The notes under the pieces were generated by a model. That model was given only the letters and a program-made list of their open reading frames with translations, was not told the origin of the DNA and ran no database searches. DNA of 64,000 bases from Shimia isoporae (lineage in GTDB: Bacteria; Pseudomonadota; Alphaproteobacteria; Rhodobacterales; Rhodobacteraceae): positions 62,001 to 126,000 of the forward strand of contig NZ_SMGR01000002.1 in NCBI RefSeq assembly GCF_004346865.1, in the 5' to 3' direction. Every line of letters begins with the position of its first letter. Within the stretch, counting starts at the first letter, position 1. Position numbers and translations under genes: made by a program. Of this stretch, positions 16,967 to 25,993 are shown one piece after another.

Positions 16967-18469
16967 ATGTCGCTTTTGAAACTCTCCGAAAGCGACACTG
17001 TCGCTGTTGCCACCTCCCGGTTGGATGCCGGAGAGAGGGTGGACGGCGTAGACATAAAAACAGCGGTGCCGCGCGGGCATAAAGTCTGCGTGGCACCGGT
17101 CTCCGAAGGGGCCGCTGTGCGCAAGTACGGCCAGACAATTGGTTATGCCACCCGCGACATCTCCGCGGGTGAGCGCGTGCACACAGACAACATTGCCTTT
17201 CGTGGGGTCGCGACGGAGTACCGATATGCGACCAACCTGCATACGCCTGCACCCGCCAAAAGCATCGACAGCTTTATGGGGTATCGCCGCGAGAACGGCA
17301 GCGTGGGTACCCGCAATTATATCGCGGTTGTTACATCGGTGAACTGCTCGGCCACGGCGGCGCGGATGATCGCTGCCGCCTTCGGCCCGGAGGAGTTGTC
17401 AGACTACCCAAATGTTGACGGCGTGGTTGCTTATGTGCACGGCACCGGCTGCGGCATGGCGGACTCGGGGGACGGTTTCGAGGCGCTCCAGCGTGTCATG
17501 TGGGGCTATGCCCGCCATCCGAACCACGGCGGCGTACTTATGGTCGGGCTGGGATGCGAGATGAACCAGATCGATTGGCTGCTCGAAGCCTACGGGCTGA
17601 CCTCAGGTCCCCTCTTTCAAACCATGAATATCCAAAACGTGGCCGGACTTCGCAAAACGGTGGAAACGGGCATCGCGAAAATTCGCGCGATGCTACCGCT
17701 GGCAAACGCCGCGCGACGCGAACCCTGCCCCGCCTCCGAATTGAAAGTGGCGCTGCAATGTGGCGGGTCGGATGCGTGGTCGGGGATAACTGCCAATCCA
17801 GCGCTTGGTTACGCGAGTGATCTGATCATCGCGCAGGGCGGGACCACAGTGCTTGCGGAAACGCCCGAAGTTTATGGCGCCGAACACTTGCTCACAGAGC
17901 GCGCAAAGGACCAAGCCACGGGCGAAAAGCTCATCGGGCTGATCCGCTGGTGGGAAGACTACACTGAACGCAACCGCGGCTCGATCAACAACAACCCCTC
18001 TCCCGGCAACAAGGCCGGCGGGCTGACCACCATCCTTGAAAAGTCGCTCGGTGCTGTGGCCAAGGCGGGCACCAGTCCGCTCAACGGCGTTCTGAAATAC
18101 GCGGAGCCGATCCGCGAAAGCGGCCTGATGTTCATGGACAGCCCTGGCTACGATCCCGCGTCCGTCACGGGCCAGATCGCGAGTGGCTGCAACATTGTCT
18201 GCTTCACCACGGGGCGCGGCTCCGCCTTTGGGTCAAAGCCAGCGCCCACAATCAAGCTCGCCACAAACAGCGAACTTGCGACCAAGATGTCAGAAGACAT
18301 GGACATAGACGCAGGCACGATACTGACCGGCGAGACCAGCCTGACGGAAAAGGGTCAGGAAATCTACGAAATGATCCTCGCCGTGGCGAGCGGCGAGCAA
18401 AGCAAATCCGAAGCTCAGGGATTGGGCGACTACGAGTTCGTCCCCTGGCAAATCGGGGCGGTGATGTAG
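16967..18469 (+). CDS. UxaA-family altronate/galactarate dehydratase
   Basis: A 500-residue fusion of an N-terminal SAF-type domain (about residues 1-90, with DTVAVATSRLDAGERV) and a C-terminal UxaA catalytic domain (about 100-495, with GYRRENGSVGTRNYIAVV and GCNIVCFTTGRGSAFG). This is the full-length architecture of iron-dependent altronate and galactarate dehydratases. It starts 13 bases after DctM and belongs to the TRAP operon. It is the fourth dehydratase of this region and a different fold from the other three. Altronate, galactarate or a related acid is likely; the exact substrate is not readable. Confidence 0.85.
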   Translation: MSLLKLSESDTVAVATSRLDAGERVDGVDIKTAVPRGHKVCVAPVSEGAAVRKYGQTIGYATRDISAGERVHTDNIAFRGVATEYRYATNLHTPAPAKSIDSFMGYRRENGSVGTRNYIAVVTSVNCSATAARMIAAAFGPEELSDYPNVDGVVAYVHGTGCGMADSGDGFEALQRVMWGYARHPNHGGVLMVGLGCEMNQIDWLLEAYGLTSGPLFQTMNIQNVAGLRKTVETGIAKIRAMLPLANAARREPCPASELKVALQCGGSDAWSGITANPALGYASDLIIAQGGTTVLAETPEVYGAEHLLTERAKDQATGEKLIGLIRWWEDYTERNRGSINNNPSPGNKAGGLTTILEKSLGAVAKAGTSPLNGVLKYAEPIRESGLMFMDSPGYDPASVTGQIASGCNIVCFTTGRGSAFGSKPAPTIKLATNSELATKMSEDMDIDAGTILTGETSLTEKGQEIYEMILAVASGEQSKSEAQGLGDYEFVPWQIGAVM

Positions 18470-18539
18470 CTGCCTTCAGAACAACCCTATTTGGGTCGCT
18501 CAGACGGGCGGCCGTAAACCTATTGAGAGGATCAAATCA

Positions 18540-19430
18540 ATGAGCAAACCCGCAATCGGATATATCGGCATCGGCCTGATGGGCAGCGCGATGGTCAAGC
18601 GGCTTCTGAACACCGGATACTCTGTTACTGTAACCGCCAATCGCTCCCGCCCCTTGGTGGACGAGGTTGTTGCTGCGGGCGCGACAGAGGTCTCCAACGC
18701 ACGCGAAGTTGCAGAAGCCAGCGATATCGTAATGCTCTGCGTCGCCACCAGCGCACAAGTCGAAAGCCTTATGCACGGCGAGGATGGCATTCTGGCTGGA
18801 CTGAAACCGGGCAGCACCGTGATTGACTTTGGTACGTCCCTGCCCGCGTCCACCCAGTCGCTCGGCGCAGAAACTGCTGCGGCTGGAAGTGCCTACCTTG
18901 ATGCACCGCTCGGTCGTACGCCACAACAGGCCATTGACGGATTGCTCAATATCATGGGCGCCGGCGACAAGGCGGCGTTTGAAAAGGTAAAACCGGTTCT
19001 GGACGACCTCGGCGAAAACGTATTCCATCTTGGCCCTCTTGGTGCGGGCCACGCCACCAAGCTCATCAACAATTTCTTTGCGCAATGCATGGTCAACGCA
19101 CTGACGGAAGGGTTCGCGATGGCTGACAAGATGGGCATCGAACGACAGGATCTCTACAACGTAGTGTCCTCTGGTCCCCTACACTCGATGATGATGGATT
19201 TCATTGCCGGGTACGCGCTCCAAGGCGATGCGTCCAAGATGCAGTTCTCTATCAAGAACGCGACCAAAGACGTCGGGTACTATGTCCAGATGACCAAGGA
19301 TGCCGGACTGGAAACCCTGATGGGGGGCAACACGCTTGACGCCCTCCAAGGCGCGGTTGACGCCGGCATGGGCGAGCGTCTCGTGCCGGAAGTACTGGAT
19401 CACTACGTGGATCAGTTCAAGGATGGCTGA
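18540..19430 (+). CDS. 3-hydroxyisobutyrate dehydrogenase-family oxidoreductase (second copy)
   Basis: A 296-residue beta-hydroxyacid dehydrogenase with GIGLMG at residues 10-15, substrate loop DAPLGRTPQQA and catalytic lysine in GHATKLINNF. It differs substantially from the copy at 9308; the loop has LGRTP where most members have VSGG, so a separate substrate is likely. It sits 70 bases after the UxaA-type gene and overlaps the EamA-type gene by 8 bases. Tartronate-semialdehyde or another 3-hydroxy acid semialdehyde is a reasonable guess for the substrate. Confidence 0.83.
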   Translation: MSKPAIGYIGIGLMGSAMVKRLLNTGYSVTVTANRSRPLVDEVVAAGATEVSNAREVAEASDIVMLCVATSAQVESLMHGEDGILAGLKPGSTVIDFGTSLPASTQSLGAETAAAGSAYLDAPLGRTPQQAIDGLLNIMGAGDKAAFEKVKPVLDDLGENVFHLGPLGAGHATKLINNFFAQCMVNALTEGFAMADKMGIERQDLYNVVSSGPLHSMMMDFIAGYALQGDASKMQFSIKNATKDVGYYVQMTKDAGLETLMGGNTLDALQGAVDAGMGERLVPEVLDHYVDQFKDG

Positions 19431-20331
19431 TGCCGATCAGGGCGACAGCGGTCGCAGTGCCGTCACCCTTGCGGTGGGGCTCATGCTGGCCGCCAATGCT
19501 CTGTTTACGCTGACGGACACGTCAACAAAATGGTTGCTTGCGGCGGGCTTTGGCGCGCTGCAACTGGCCTTCATGCGCTATGCTGTTCAATGCGCGATCA
19601 CATGTATCACCGTCGCTCGCGGGGATCCTGCACGCCTCAGGCTGCCCCAGCGGATTTGGGCCGTGCTTTTCTTTCGTGCGGGACTTTTGGTTGGCGCGAC
19701 AATCGTCAACTTCGTTGCTCTTAAGTTCCTGTCTCTGACCGTCACATCCGCAATCATGTTCTCCGCACCGATTTTCGTCTGTTTGCTCTCCGGTCCGCTA
19801 CTCGGAGAACACATCGGCACCCGCCAATGGGCATTTGTTGGTATCGGGTTTGCAGGCGTGCTCGTGGTCATCAGGCCCTTTGATGCCAATATCGAGTGGG
19901 CGGCAGCAATGATGCTGATCCCGGCGCTTAGCATGGCATTCTATTCCATTCTGACTCGAAAGCTTGCCGGCGATGTTCATCCGGCCATCATGCAGCTGGC
20001 ACTCGGAATCGTGGGGACAGTTTGTCTTGCCCCTTTGGCCGTCACGACGTGGCATATGCCGGACGCCCCGCTCGAATGGGGGCTCATTTTTGCAATCGGC
20101 ACATTTGCATGGGCCGGGCACGAATTCCTGATACGGGCACACAAGCTCGCCGAAGCGCATTTTCTGATGCCATTTTCCTACAGCTATCTTGTCTATATGG
20201 CGGTCGCGAGCGCTGTTGTCTTTGGCGATGCGCCAGACTTACCCACACTCATGGGGGCAGGTCTGATCACTCTGTCGGGCATACTGATCTGGCACAATCG
20301 CCGTCAGTCCGACACACAGACCCGTCAATAA
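19423..20331 (+). CDS. EamA/DMT-superfamily transporter
   Basis: A 302-residue inner-membrane protein with about ten hydrophobic helices in two EamA repeats (AANALFTLTDTSTKWLLAAG opens the first). The ATG at 19423 lies inside the end of the preceding gene (ATGGCTGA overlap); a longer in-frame reading would run far into that gene and is rejected. Members export metabolites or carry nucleotide-sugar-like or amino-acid substrates. Here it may export an intermediate of the sugar-acid pathway. Its stop overlaps the convergent oxidoreductase gene by 7 bases. Confidence 0.83.
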   Translation: MADADQGDSGRSAVTLAVGLMLAANALFTLTDTSTKWLLAAGFGALQLAFMRYAVQCAITCITVARGDPARLRLPQRIWAVLFFRAGLLVGATIVNFVALKFLSLTVTSAIMFSAPIFVCLLSGPLLGEHIGTRQWAFVGIGFAGVLVVIRPFDANIEWAAAMMLIPALSMAFYSILTRKLAGDVHPAIMQLALGIVGTVCLAPLAVTTWHMPDAPLEWGLIFAIGTFAWAGHEFLIRAHKLAEAHFLMPFSYSYLVYMAVASAVVFGDAPDLPTLMGAGLITLSGILIWHNRRQSDTQTRQ

Positions 20332-22766
20332 AAGCTGCGTAGATGCACCATGTCCGCATCATAAGGACTTGGAGTGATCACCTCAGCGGAAACCCTGCTA
20401 CCGCACATGTCGAGCTCCAGCGTCTTCCCGACTTCAGACTGGATACCCTCGACAAATGCCATCGCCAGATTCAGCCCCGTGCGATGCCCCCACGCGCCGG
20501 AGGTCACGGTCCCCACCACCTGATCGCCAAGCATCACGGACGCGCCACCATGCGCCGGTGCCCTGTCCGTTCCAACCGAGAGCGTTACCAATCGTTTCTG
20601 CGTTTGTTCGCGCTGGCGTGCTTGCAAGGCAGACCGTCCGACAAAGTCCACCTTTGACATGTCGACAAACCGGGCAAGCCCCGTTTCAAATGGGTCAAAC
20701 TCGGTCAACAACTCCGCTTTCCAGTGCAGATACCCCTTTTCCAGTCGCATTGACTCGATTGCCCGCGCTCCGAAAAACGACATACCATGCACCTCACCCG
20801 CGCGCTGCAAGGCGAGGTAGGCGCCATAGAGCTGGGCGTTCGGGACATGGATTTCATAAGCCAACTCGCCAGAAAAACTCACCGCCATGACGGTCGCAGG
20901 AGCGACGCCGACAAAGGCTTCGCGCACCGACAACCAAGGAAATCCTTCTGCTGTCCAATCCCCTCGGGATGCGGCAGATAAAACGTCCCGCGCCTTGGGG
21001 CCCGCCAAAAGCAAAATGGTCTGGTCATTGGTCAGGGACCGGATATCCACGTCCTCATCCGCACGGACATGCGCCCGTAGCCAATCCATATCGTGGAACT
21101 CGCTGGCAGCCGCAGAGCCATACCATACCCGCTCAGGTCCACGGTCGCTCGCAGGTAAGTTTGCCAGAGTTGCTTCTGCCTTGATCATCCCATGATGGTT
21201 CAGCAGATACGTCAGACCAACCCGCCCGTTTTTGCGCGGCAGGCGCCCGCAGATCATACGATCCAGAAAGGCATGCCGGTCCTTTCCTGTGATTTCGATC
21301 CGATTGAACCCGTTGATTTCACTCAACCCGACACCAGAGCTGACGGCCTCCACTTCGGCAGCTTCGACAGCGAACGCCTCGGTGAAGTCAAACCCGTGTA
21401 TTTCTTGAAATCCGGCGGTGGGCTTTATGTAATCGATCCGCTCCCAACCGTTCACCACTGTGAACTCCGCGCCTGCTGCGGCGAAAACGGGTGTCAGCGG
21501 CGTGGTTTTTATCGGACGCCCTGCCGGACGATGTTCATGTGGAAAATGAAACCGGAACTCGTTCTGGTAGTCCTCGATCGCCTTGAGCGCTGTGAGTTCC
21601 ACATTGCCATGCCCCGTGAAACGGCGCGGATCAATCACCCAAGTGTCATAGCAAGCCTCACCATGTACAATCTGTTGCGCCAGCAACCAGCCGTGTCCGC
21701 CACCTTCGCCCAAGCCCGCCCGAAGTCCGATGATGCAGAACGCATTGCGTTTCCCGGGGATCGGACCAACCAAAGGCGCTCCGTCGATGGTGTAGGTTAT
21801 GGGCCCGTTGATGACAGTATGAATGCCCGCTTCCATCAGCGCGGGCATACGCTCAAAGGCGCCTTCCAGCACGTCCGTAACACGATCCAGATCGTCGGGG
21901 CACAGCGCGTTGGCAAAGCCCGGATCGATGCCGTCCATGCCCCACGTCTTGCAATCCTGCTCATAGAACCCGAGCAGCAGTCCGTTCTTTTCCTGCCGAC
22001 AGTAGTAGTCGCTGATCGGGCAACGCAGCAGCGGCATGCGGTGGTCTGCGTCTCGGATGGCGGGGATTTCCTCTGTGAGAAAGTACTGGTGCTCCATCGA
22101 CGCTACCGGATGGTGCACACCCATCATCGCCCCCACTTCGTTCACGCGATAACCGCATGCGTTTACAACAATATCGGCGTGCACGACTCCTTTCGTGGTC
22201 GTGACTTCCCACGTGTCGTCTTTCAACTGCTTGAGCGCTGTAACCGGTGTGTGGCGATGCACCTCCGCACCTGCCTTGCGGGCGCGGCGGGCCAGCGCCT
22301 GACAAAGCTGGGCCGGATCAATGTCGCCGTCCATAGGATCCCACAATCCGCCGAGAAGATTGTCAGTGGAGATCAACGGATGCCGTCGAGCACACTCTTC
22401 GGCGTCGATGACTTCAAAGTTGACGTCCATCCCGCGTGCCATGCTCGCAAAGTGTCGGTACCCCTGCATCTGCGCTTCTGTATTGGCCAGCCTGATACCC
22501 CCGTCACCATGGTGATAATTGATGGGGTAATCCGGATCGCTGGCCAGATCCTGATAAAGGCGGATCGAGTGGCTTTTTAGGCCCACCATGGTCTGCGTCA
22601 TGCCAAAGTTGGTGACCTGTGCCGCAGAATGCCAAGTCGTCCCGGACGTCAATTCGTCACGCTCCAGCAACATCACATCGCTCCATCCCTCCTGCGTGAG
22701 GTGATAAAGCGTCGAGCATCCGGCAATGCCGCCCCCGATGACCACAACTTTGGTGCGTGATTTCAT
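20325..22766 (-). CDS. FAD-dependent oxidoreductase fused to GcvT (dimethylglycine/sarcosine dehydrogenase-like)
   Basis: An 813-residue two-part enzyme. The N-terminal DAO fold (about residues 1-390) begins VVVIGGGIAGCSTLYHL and carries a flavin-attachment-type segment SGTTWHSAAQVTNFG. The C-terminal half (about 430-813) is a tetrahydrofolate-binding GcvT domain with C-terminal barrel. Such fusions oxidatively demethylate N-methylated glycines and pass the carbon to tetrahydrofolate. The ATG at 22766 is chosen because TTGGAGG just upstream serves as its ribosome site rather than as a TTG start. It stands 105 bases after nosX on the same strand but has no evident link to N2O reduction. Confidence 0.85.
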   Translation of the reverse strand: MKSRTKVVVIGGGIAGCSTLYHLTQEGWSDVMLLERDELTSGTTWHSAAQVTNFGMTQTMVGLKSHSIRLYQDLASDPDYPINYHHGDGGIRLANTEAQMQGYRHFASMARGMDVNFEVIDAEECARRHPLISTDNLLGGLWDPMDGDIDPAQLCQALARRARKAGAEVHRHTPVTALKQLKDDTWEVTTTKGVVHADIVVNACGYRVNEVGAMMGVHHPVASMEHQYFLTEEIPAIRDADHRMPLLRCPISDYYCRQEKNGLLLGFYEQDCKTWGMDGIDPGFANALCPDDLDRVTDVLEGAFERMPALMEAGIHTVINGPITYTIDGAPLVGPIPGKRNAFCIIGLRAGLGEGGGHGWLLAQQIVHGEACYDTWVIDPRRFTGHGNVELTALKAIEDYQNEFRFHFPHEHRPAGRPIKTTPLTPVFAAAGAEFTVVNGWERIDYIKPTAGFQEIHGFDFTEAFAVEAAEVEAVSSGVGLSEINGFNRIEITGKDRHAFLDRMICGRLPRKNGRVGLTYLLNHHGMIKAEATLANLPASDRGPERVWYGSAAASEFHDMDWLRAHVRADEDVDIRSLTNDQTILLLAGPKARDVLSAASRGDWTAEGFPWLSVREAFVGVAPATVMAVSFSGELAYEIHVPNAQLYGAYLALQRAGEVHGMSFFGARAIESMRLEKGYLHWKAELLTEFDPFETGLARFVDMSKVDFVGRSALQARQREQTQKRLVTLSVGTDRAPAHGGASVMLGDQVVGTVTSGAWGHRTGLNLAMAFVEGIQSEVGKTLELDMCGSRVSAEVITPSPYDADMVHLRSFY

Positions 22767-22870
22767 TCTGCCATCCTCCAACCGCGCCGGGAACAGGGCA
22801 CTTCATGTGGCCTGTTTCGTCAAGCGTGGAGAGATGGCAATTGATGGTCTGGTCCGTTTACGACACCCAC

Positions 22871-23761
22871 TCAGATCATAGAGATCACCTCAGCACCGTC
22901 AAATTGAGCGACCATGTGCATAACGGCATCACGAGACATCAAACATGCCGCTGTCGACAGGCCGTCGGCGAGAGCCGCAGAGGGAGCTGCGATACTCGCG
23001 ACAGACTGTACAGTTTCCGCACCCTTCGGGTGAAGGATGTGACTCGCGCCGTCAGGCAGGCGGAACCCGTCAACCGCAGAGGTTGCCAGTGCACGGTCGG
23101 ACAGGGTCAGCTTACGCAGGATGTCGCCCTGTGGGGTGATCACGCCTACCCGCCAAGGCTCATTGGCAGCGCGGCTTCCCAGCGCGGAAATCTCGCCCAT
23201 ATCAATAAGCACATCGGTCAGCCCTCGGGCCTTGAGAAGTGTAGCGATCCTGTCTGTCACAGCCCCTTGGGCGATGCCGTTCAGCGTAAGGGCCATTTCA
23301 GGTGCGTTGAACCTGATCGCGGCGCTGTCAAAAGTCACATCGGTCCAGCCCACTCGTGACTTGGCGGCATCAAGATCGCCGCCTTCCGCATGGGCGTTCC
23401 AGAGCGCCTGCACCGTTGGATCGAACGCACCGCCGCTGGCGGTGTTAATTCGGTCACTCAGACTGAGAATTTCCAACAGCTCTGGTGCAGGATTGGCCAG
23501 ATTTCCCGTCCGGTTCAAGCGGGTGAGCGCGCTTTCGCGATATAGCGAAAACACCTGTTCCAGCCGCTCCAACTCAGCCTGCATTTCCGCAAAAATGCTG
23601 TCGGCCTCTGTTTGCGCAAGACCGGAAACTTTGAGGCTGGCCTGCGCGCCAAGTGCGACGCCCCGCCATTCGGCCACAGGTGCCGCTGCCGCTGCGTTTG
23701 CTGCGAAACCTGCAGCACAAGCGGACACTGCAAGAAAGCGGCGACGGTTCATTTGGCTCAT
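22871..23761 (-). CDS. nosX: NosX, ApbE-family flavin transferase of the nos cluster
   Basis: A 296-residue ApbE-type FMN transferase with a Tat signal (NRRRFLAVSACAAGFAA near the start). Family blocks are GAFDPTVQALWNAH, LNGIAQGAVTDRIA and ATSAVDGF. NosX attaches FMN covalently to the periplasmic domain of NosR. Its ATG overlaps the nosL stop (ATGA), and it is the last gene of the nos operon. Confidence 0.93.
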   Translation of the reverse strand: MSQMNRRRFLAVSACAAGFAANAAAAAPVAEWRGVALGAQASLKVSGLAQTEADSIFAEMQAELERLEQVFSLYRESALTRLNRTGNLANPAPELLEILSLSDRINTASGGAFDPTVQALWNAHAEGGDLDAAKSRVGWTDVTFDSAAIRFNAPEMALTLNGIAQGAVTDRIATLLKARGLTDVLIDMGEISALGSRAANEPWRVGVITPQGDILRKLTLSDRALATSAVDGFRLPDGASHILHPKGAETVQSVASIAAPSAALADGLSTAACLMSRDAVMHMVAQFDGAEVISMI

Positions 23762-24282
23762 GTCGGTGTCTCCAATGGTGCGTTCAGATCAACGGCGCCC
23801 AGCGCGGCGGCGTCCGGTATCGCGTCCAATGCCATTACCGTTCCACCCCAGCGCGCAACAAATTCTGCGGCATCGTCCAGTTCCGCGAATGGTACTATTT
23901 CCGGCGCGCCCATTCCACCGGCAACCTGTGCATCCACTACAAAATGCGCCTGATCCGCAGCGATCCAGTTTTCCACTCCGGGTTCCTGCCAGCTTGCGGC
24001 GACACCCATGTCGCTCACATACACACCCACAATTGGCGCGTCCCGCTCCGGAATTTTGAGATAAGCAACCAGATCTCGCACCTGCGCAAAAAACAACGGC
24101 GCTGGATAACCCTCAAGATGAATTTGTCCCTTCGGTCCACCATGTTCAGCCACGTTCATCTGGCAAAAGAAACTCAAGGCCTCTTCGGTCAAGGGCACCG
24201 GAGAGGGCGGCGCCTTGGCCACGTCTTCCTTGCAGGCAACAAGCGCAAATACTGCCATTAACGGAAAAAGATAGTGTTTCAT
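23758..24282 (-). CDS. nosL: NosL, copper chaperone lipoprotein
   Basis: A 174-residue lipoprotein with lipobox LVAC (acylated Cys17) and a NosL/MerB-like fold. The FFCQMNVAEHGGPKG block holds the Cys/Met/His residues that bind Cu(I). It delivers copper to apo-NosZ in the periplasm together with NosDFY. It overlaps nosY and nosX by 4 bases on each side. Confidence 0.93.
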   Translation of the reverse strand: MKHYLFPLMAVFALVACKEDVAKAPPSPVPLTEEALSFFCQMNVAEHGGPKGQIHLEGYPAPLFFAQVRDLVAYLKIPERDAPIVGVYVSDMGVAASWQEPGVENWIAADQAHFVVDAQVAGGMGAPEIVPFAELDDAAEFVARWGGTVMALDAIPDAAALGAVDLNAPLETPT

Positions 24283-25100
24283 GGCTCAACTCTCCGAAAC
24301 GCAGCGCGCGCCAGTGCGAAGCCGATCAGCGGCCAGACGAGCAGCGAAAGAGGCGCGGCCCATACCGGCAGTACACTTGCCGCGCCAACCATGCCGCTGC
24401 TGAGTGCGACGCCTTCAGAGGCCGCAATATTCCACAGTCGGAAGGCATCTGCCGGATTGGCGACCATGACCCAAGGGAAGACGGTTTGCGTGAACCAGCC
24501 CCCACCGTCCATGACGACCGCTCCGAGCAAGCCGAGATCGTAAAGCACGACAAAAATCAGCCAGAGGCCCGCGGCCATACCGGCTGCCGCGGCGCTGCTG
24601 CGTGCGAGCGCAGAAACAAAATAGCCTAGAGTCAGGAACACGCCACCTAGCAGGATCGATGTGCCAATCAGACGACACAGCGCAAGAACGCTCTCCGCAC
24701 TGGCACCCCCGTTGAACGCGGCCACCGCGCCAGCCGCACCAAATCCGGTGATCATCGCAATGGCCAGCGCCGCAAGATGGGCCGCAAACTTGCCCAAAAG
24801 CACCTCTCCTCTCCCAGCCGGATAGCTGAGCAAGAGACCAAGGCTACCGCGTTCGGCCTCGCCGGCCACCGCATCAAATGAAATCATCAAGGCCAGCAAG
24901 GGGGCCAGATAAACCGAAAGTGTCGTCATGGACGTCACTGACACCGTCAGCATATCGACACCCAGCGTGCCAGTCGGCGCGCTGCCGGCAAATGTAAGTG
25001 CAAGCGCGAAAAGCAGCATGATCAGTGTCGCCACAAACAGCCATCTGTTGCGCGCCAGAATGCGCATCTCTGCATGTGCAATTGCAAGAAAACGTGTCAT
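24279..25100 (-). CDS. nosY: NosY, ABC permease for NosZ copper-site maturation
   Basis: A 273-residue inner-membrane protein with six hydrophobic helices. It opens with MTRFLAIAHAEMRILARNRW and has the conserved SFDAVAGEAERGSLGLLLSY loop that contacts the ATPase. It pairs with NosF, and NosD docks on its periplasmic face, to supply what is needed to build the CuZ centre. It overlaps both neighbours by 4 bases. Confidence 0.93.
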   Translation of the reverse strand: MTRFLAIAHAEMRILARNRWLFVATLIMLLFALALTFAGSAPTGTLGVDMLTVSVTSMTTLSVYLAPLLALMISFDAVAGEAERGSLGLLLSYPAGRGEVLLGKFAAHLAALAIAMITGFGAAGAVAAFNGGASAESVLALCRLIGTSILLGGVFLTLGYFVSALARSSAAAAGMAAGLWLIFVVLYDLGLLGAVVMDGGGWFTQTVFPWVMVANPADAFRLWNIAASEGVALSSGMVGAASVLPVWAAPLSLLVWPLIGFALARAAFRRVEP

Positions 25101-25993
25101 TGCGCGCCCTCCTGAGCAAAGTGGCGATAAAGGTCTTCGAGTTTGGGTGGCGCGATATCGACATCCACAACCACGTCGCCAAGCGTCGCGATACGGCGCA
25201 GCGCGTCCATCTTGTCCGGCGTTTCGATTTCAATCTCGACAGAGGCACCGTTGATCCTGAGCCCACCGGTCTGGGCCGCCAGTTGATCGGCCTTGCCTTC
25301 GGAGGCTCTCATACGCAGGCGTGTCCGCAATCCTGCCTGAGCCGACAACCCGGCCAATGAATCATCCGCAACCAGATGTCCCTTGCGCAATATTGCGATC
25401 CGATCAGTGCGGGCCTCAACTTCGGTCAGCGCATGGCTGGCGATCAACACAGCGCAGCCGTCTTGCGCCAGTTCGTCAATGATAGCGTACAAGTCCTGAC
25501 GGGAGATCGGATCAAGCCCGCTGGTCGGTTCATCCAGAAGCGCCAGTTTCGGCTTGCCGAGCAACACCTGCGCCAACCCGAGACGTTGTCGCATACCTTT
25601 GGAATAGGTTCCGATCCGACGGTCCAACGCATCCGCCAGACCGACCCTTTCCATGATACCGGCGATGTCGGCCTTCACTCCAGACAGGCGCGCAAACAGA
25701 GCGAGTTGCTCGCGTCCGCTCAGGGCCGGGTGAAAACTCACGGCCTCGGGTAGGAAAGCTGTGGCCGCGCGCGCTGCACTGCTGCCTGGTTTGTGACCGG
25801 CGATTGCGACAGCGCCATCGCTGATTGGCGTCAGACCGAGAACCGTCTTGATAAGTGTCGACTTGCCCGCGCCATTGTGGCCCAACAGGGCGACACGTTC
25901 TCCGGCTTTCACGGACAGGGACACATCGTGCAACACACGCGTTCTGCCGCGATCCTTGCTCAGACGATCAATGTTCAGAATGTTATCCGTCAT
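25097..25993 (-). CDS. nosF: NosF, ABC ATPase for NosZ maturation
   Basis: A 298-residue ATPase with Walker A GHNGAGKST (38-46), a signature-like YSKGMRQRLGLAQ and Walker B LALLDEPTSGLDP. It energises NosY. It overlaps nosD by 11 bases and nosY by 4. Confidence 0.94.
   Translation of the reverse strand: MTDNILNIDRLSKDRGRTRVLHDVSLSVKAGERVALLGHNGAGKSTLIKTVLGLTPISDGAVAIAGHKPGSSAARAATAFLPEAVSFHPALSGREQLALFARLSGVKADIAGIMERVGLADALDRRIGTYSKGMRQRLGLAQVLLGKPKLALLDEPTSGLDPISRQDLYAIIDELAQDGCAVLIASHALTEVEARTDRIAILRKGHLVADDSLAGLSAQAGLRTRLRMRASEGKADQLAAQTGGLRINGASVEIEIETPDKMDALRRIATLGDVVVDVDIAPPKLEDLYRHFAQEGAQ

Noticed and set aside
15904-17124. 406-codon minus-strand open frame
   Set aside because: Antisense to the TRAP large-subunit gene. 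The Gln/His/Asp-rich translation is the usual reverse image of membrane helices.
21192-22580. 462-codon plus-strand open frame
   Set aside because: Antisense to the FAD-GcvT oxidoreductase, whose motifs are unmistakable; no motif in this frame.
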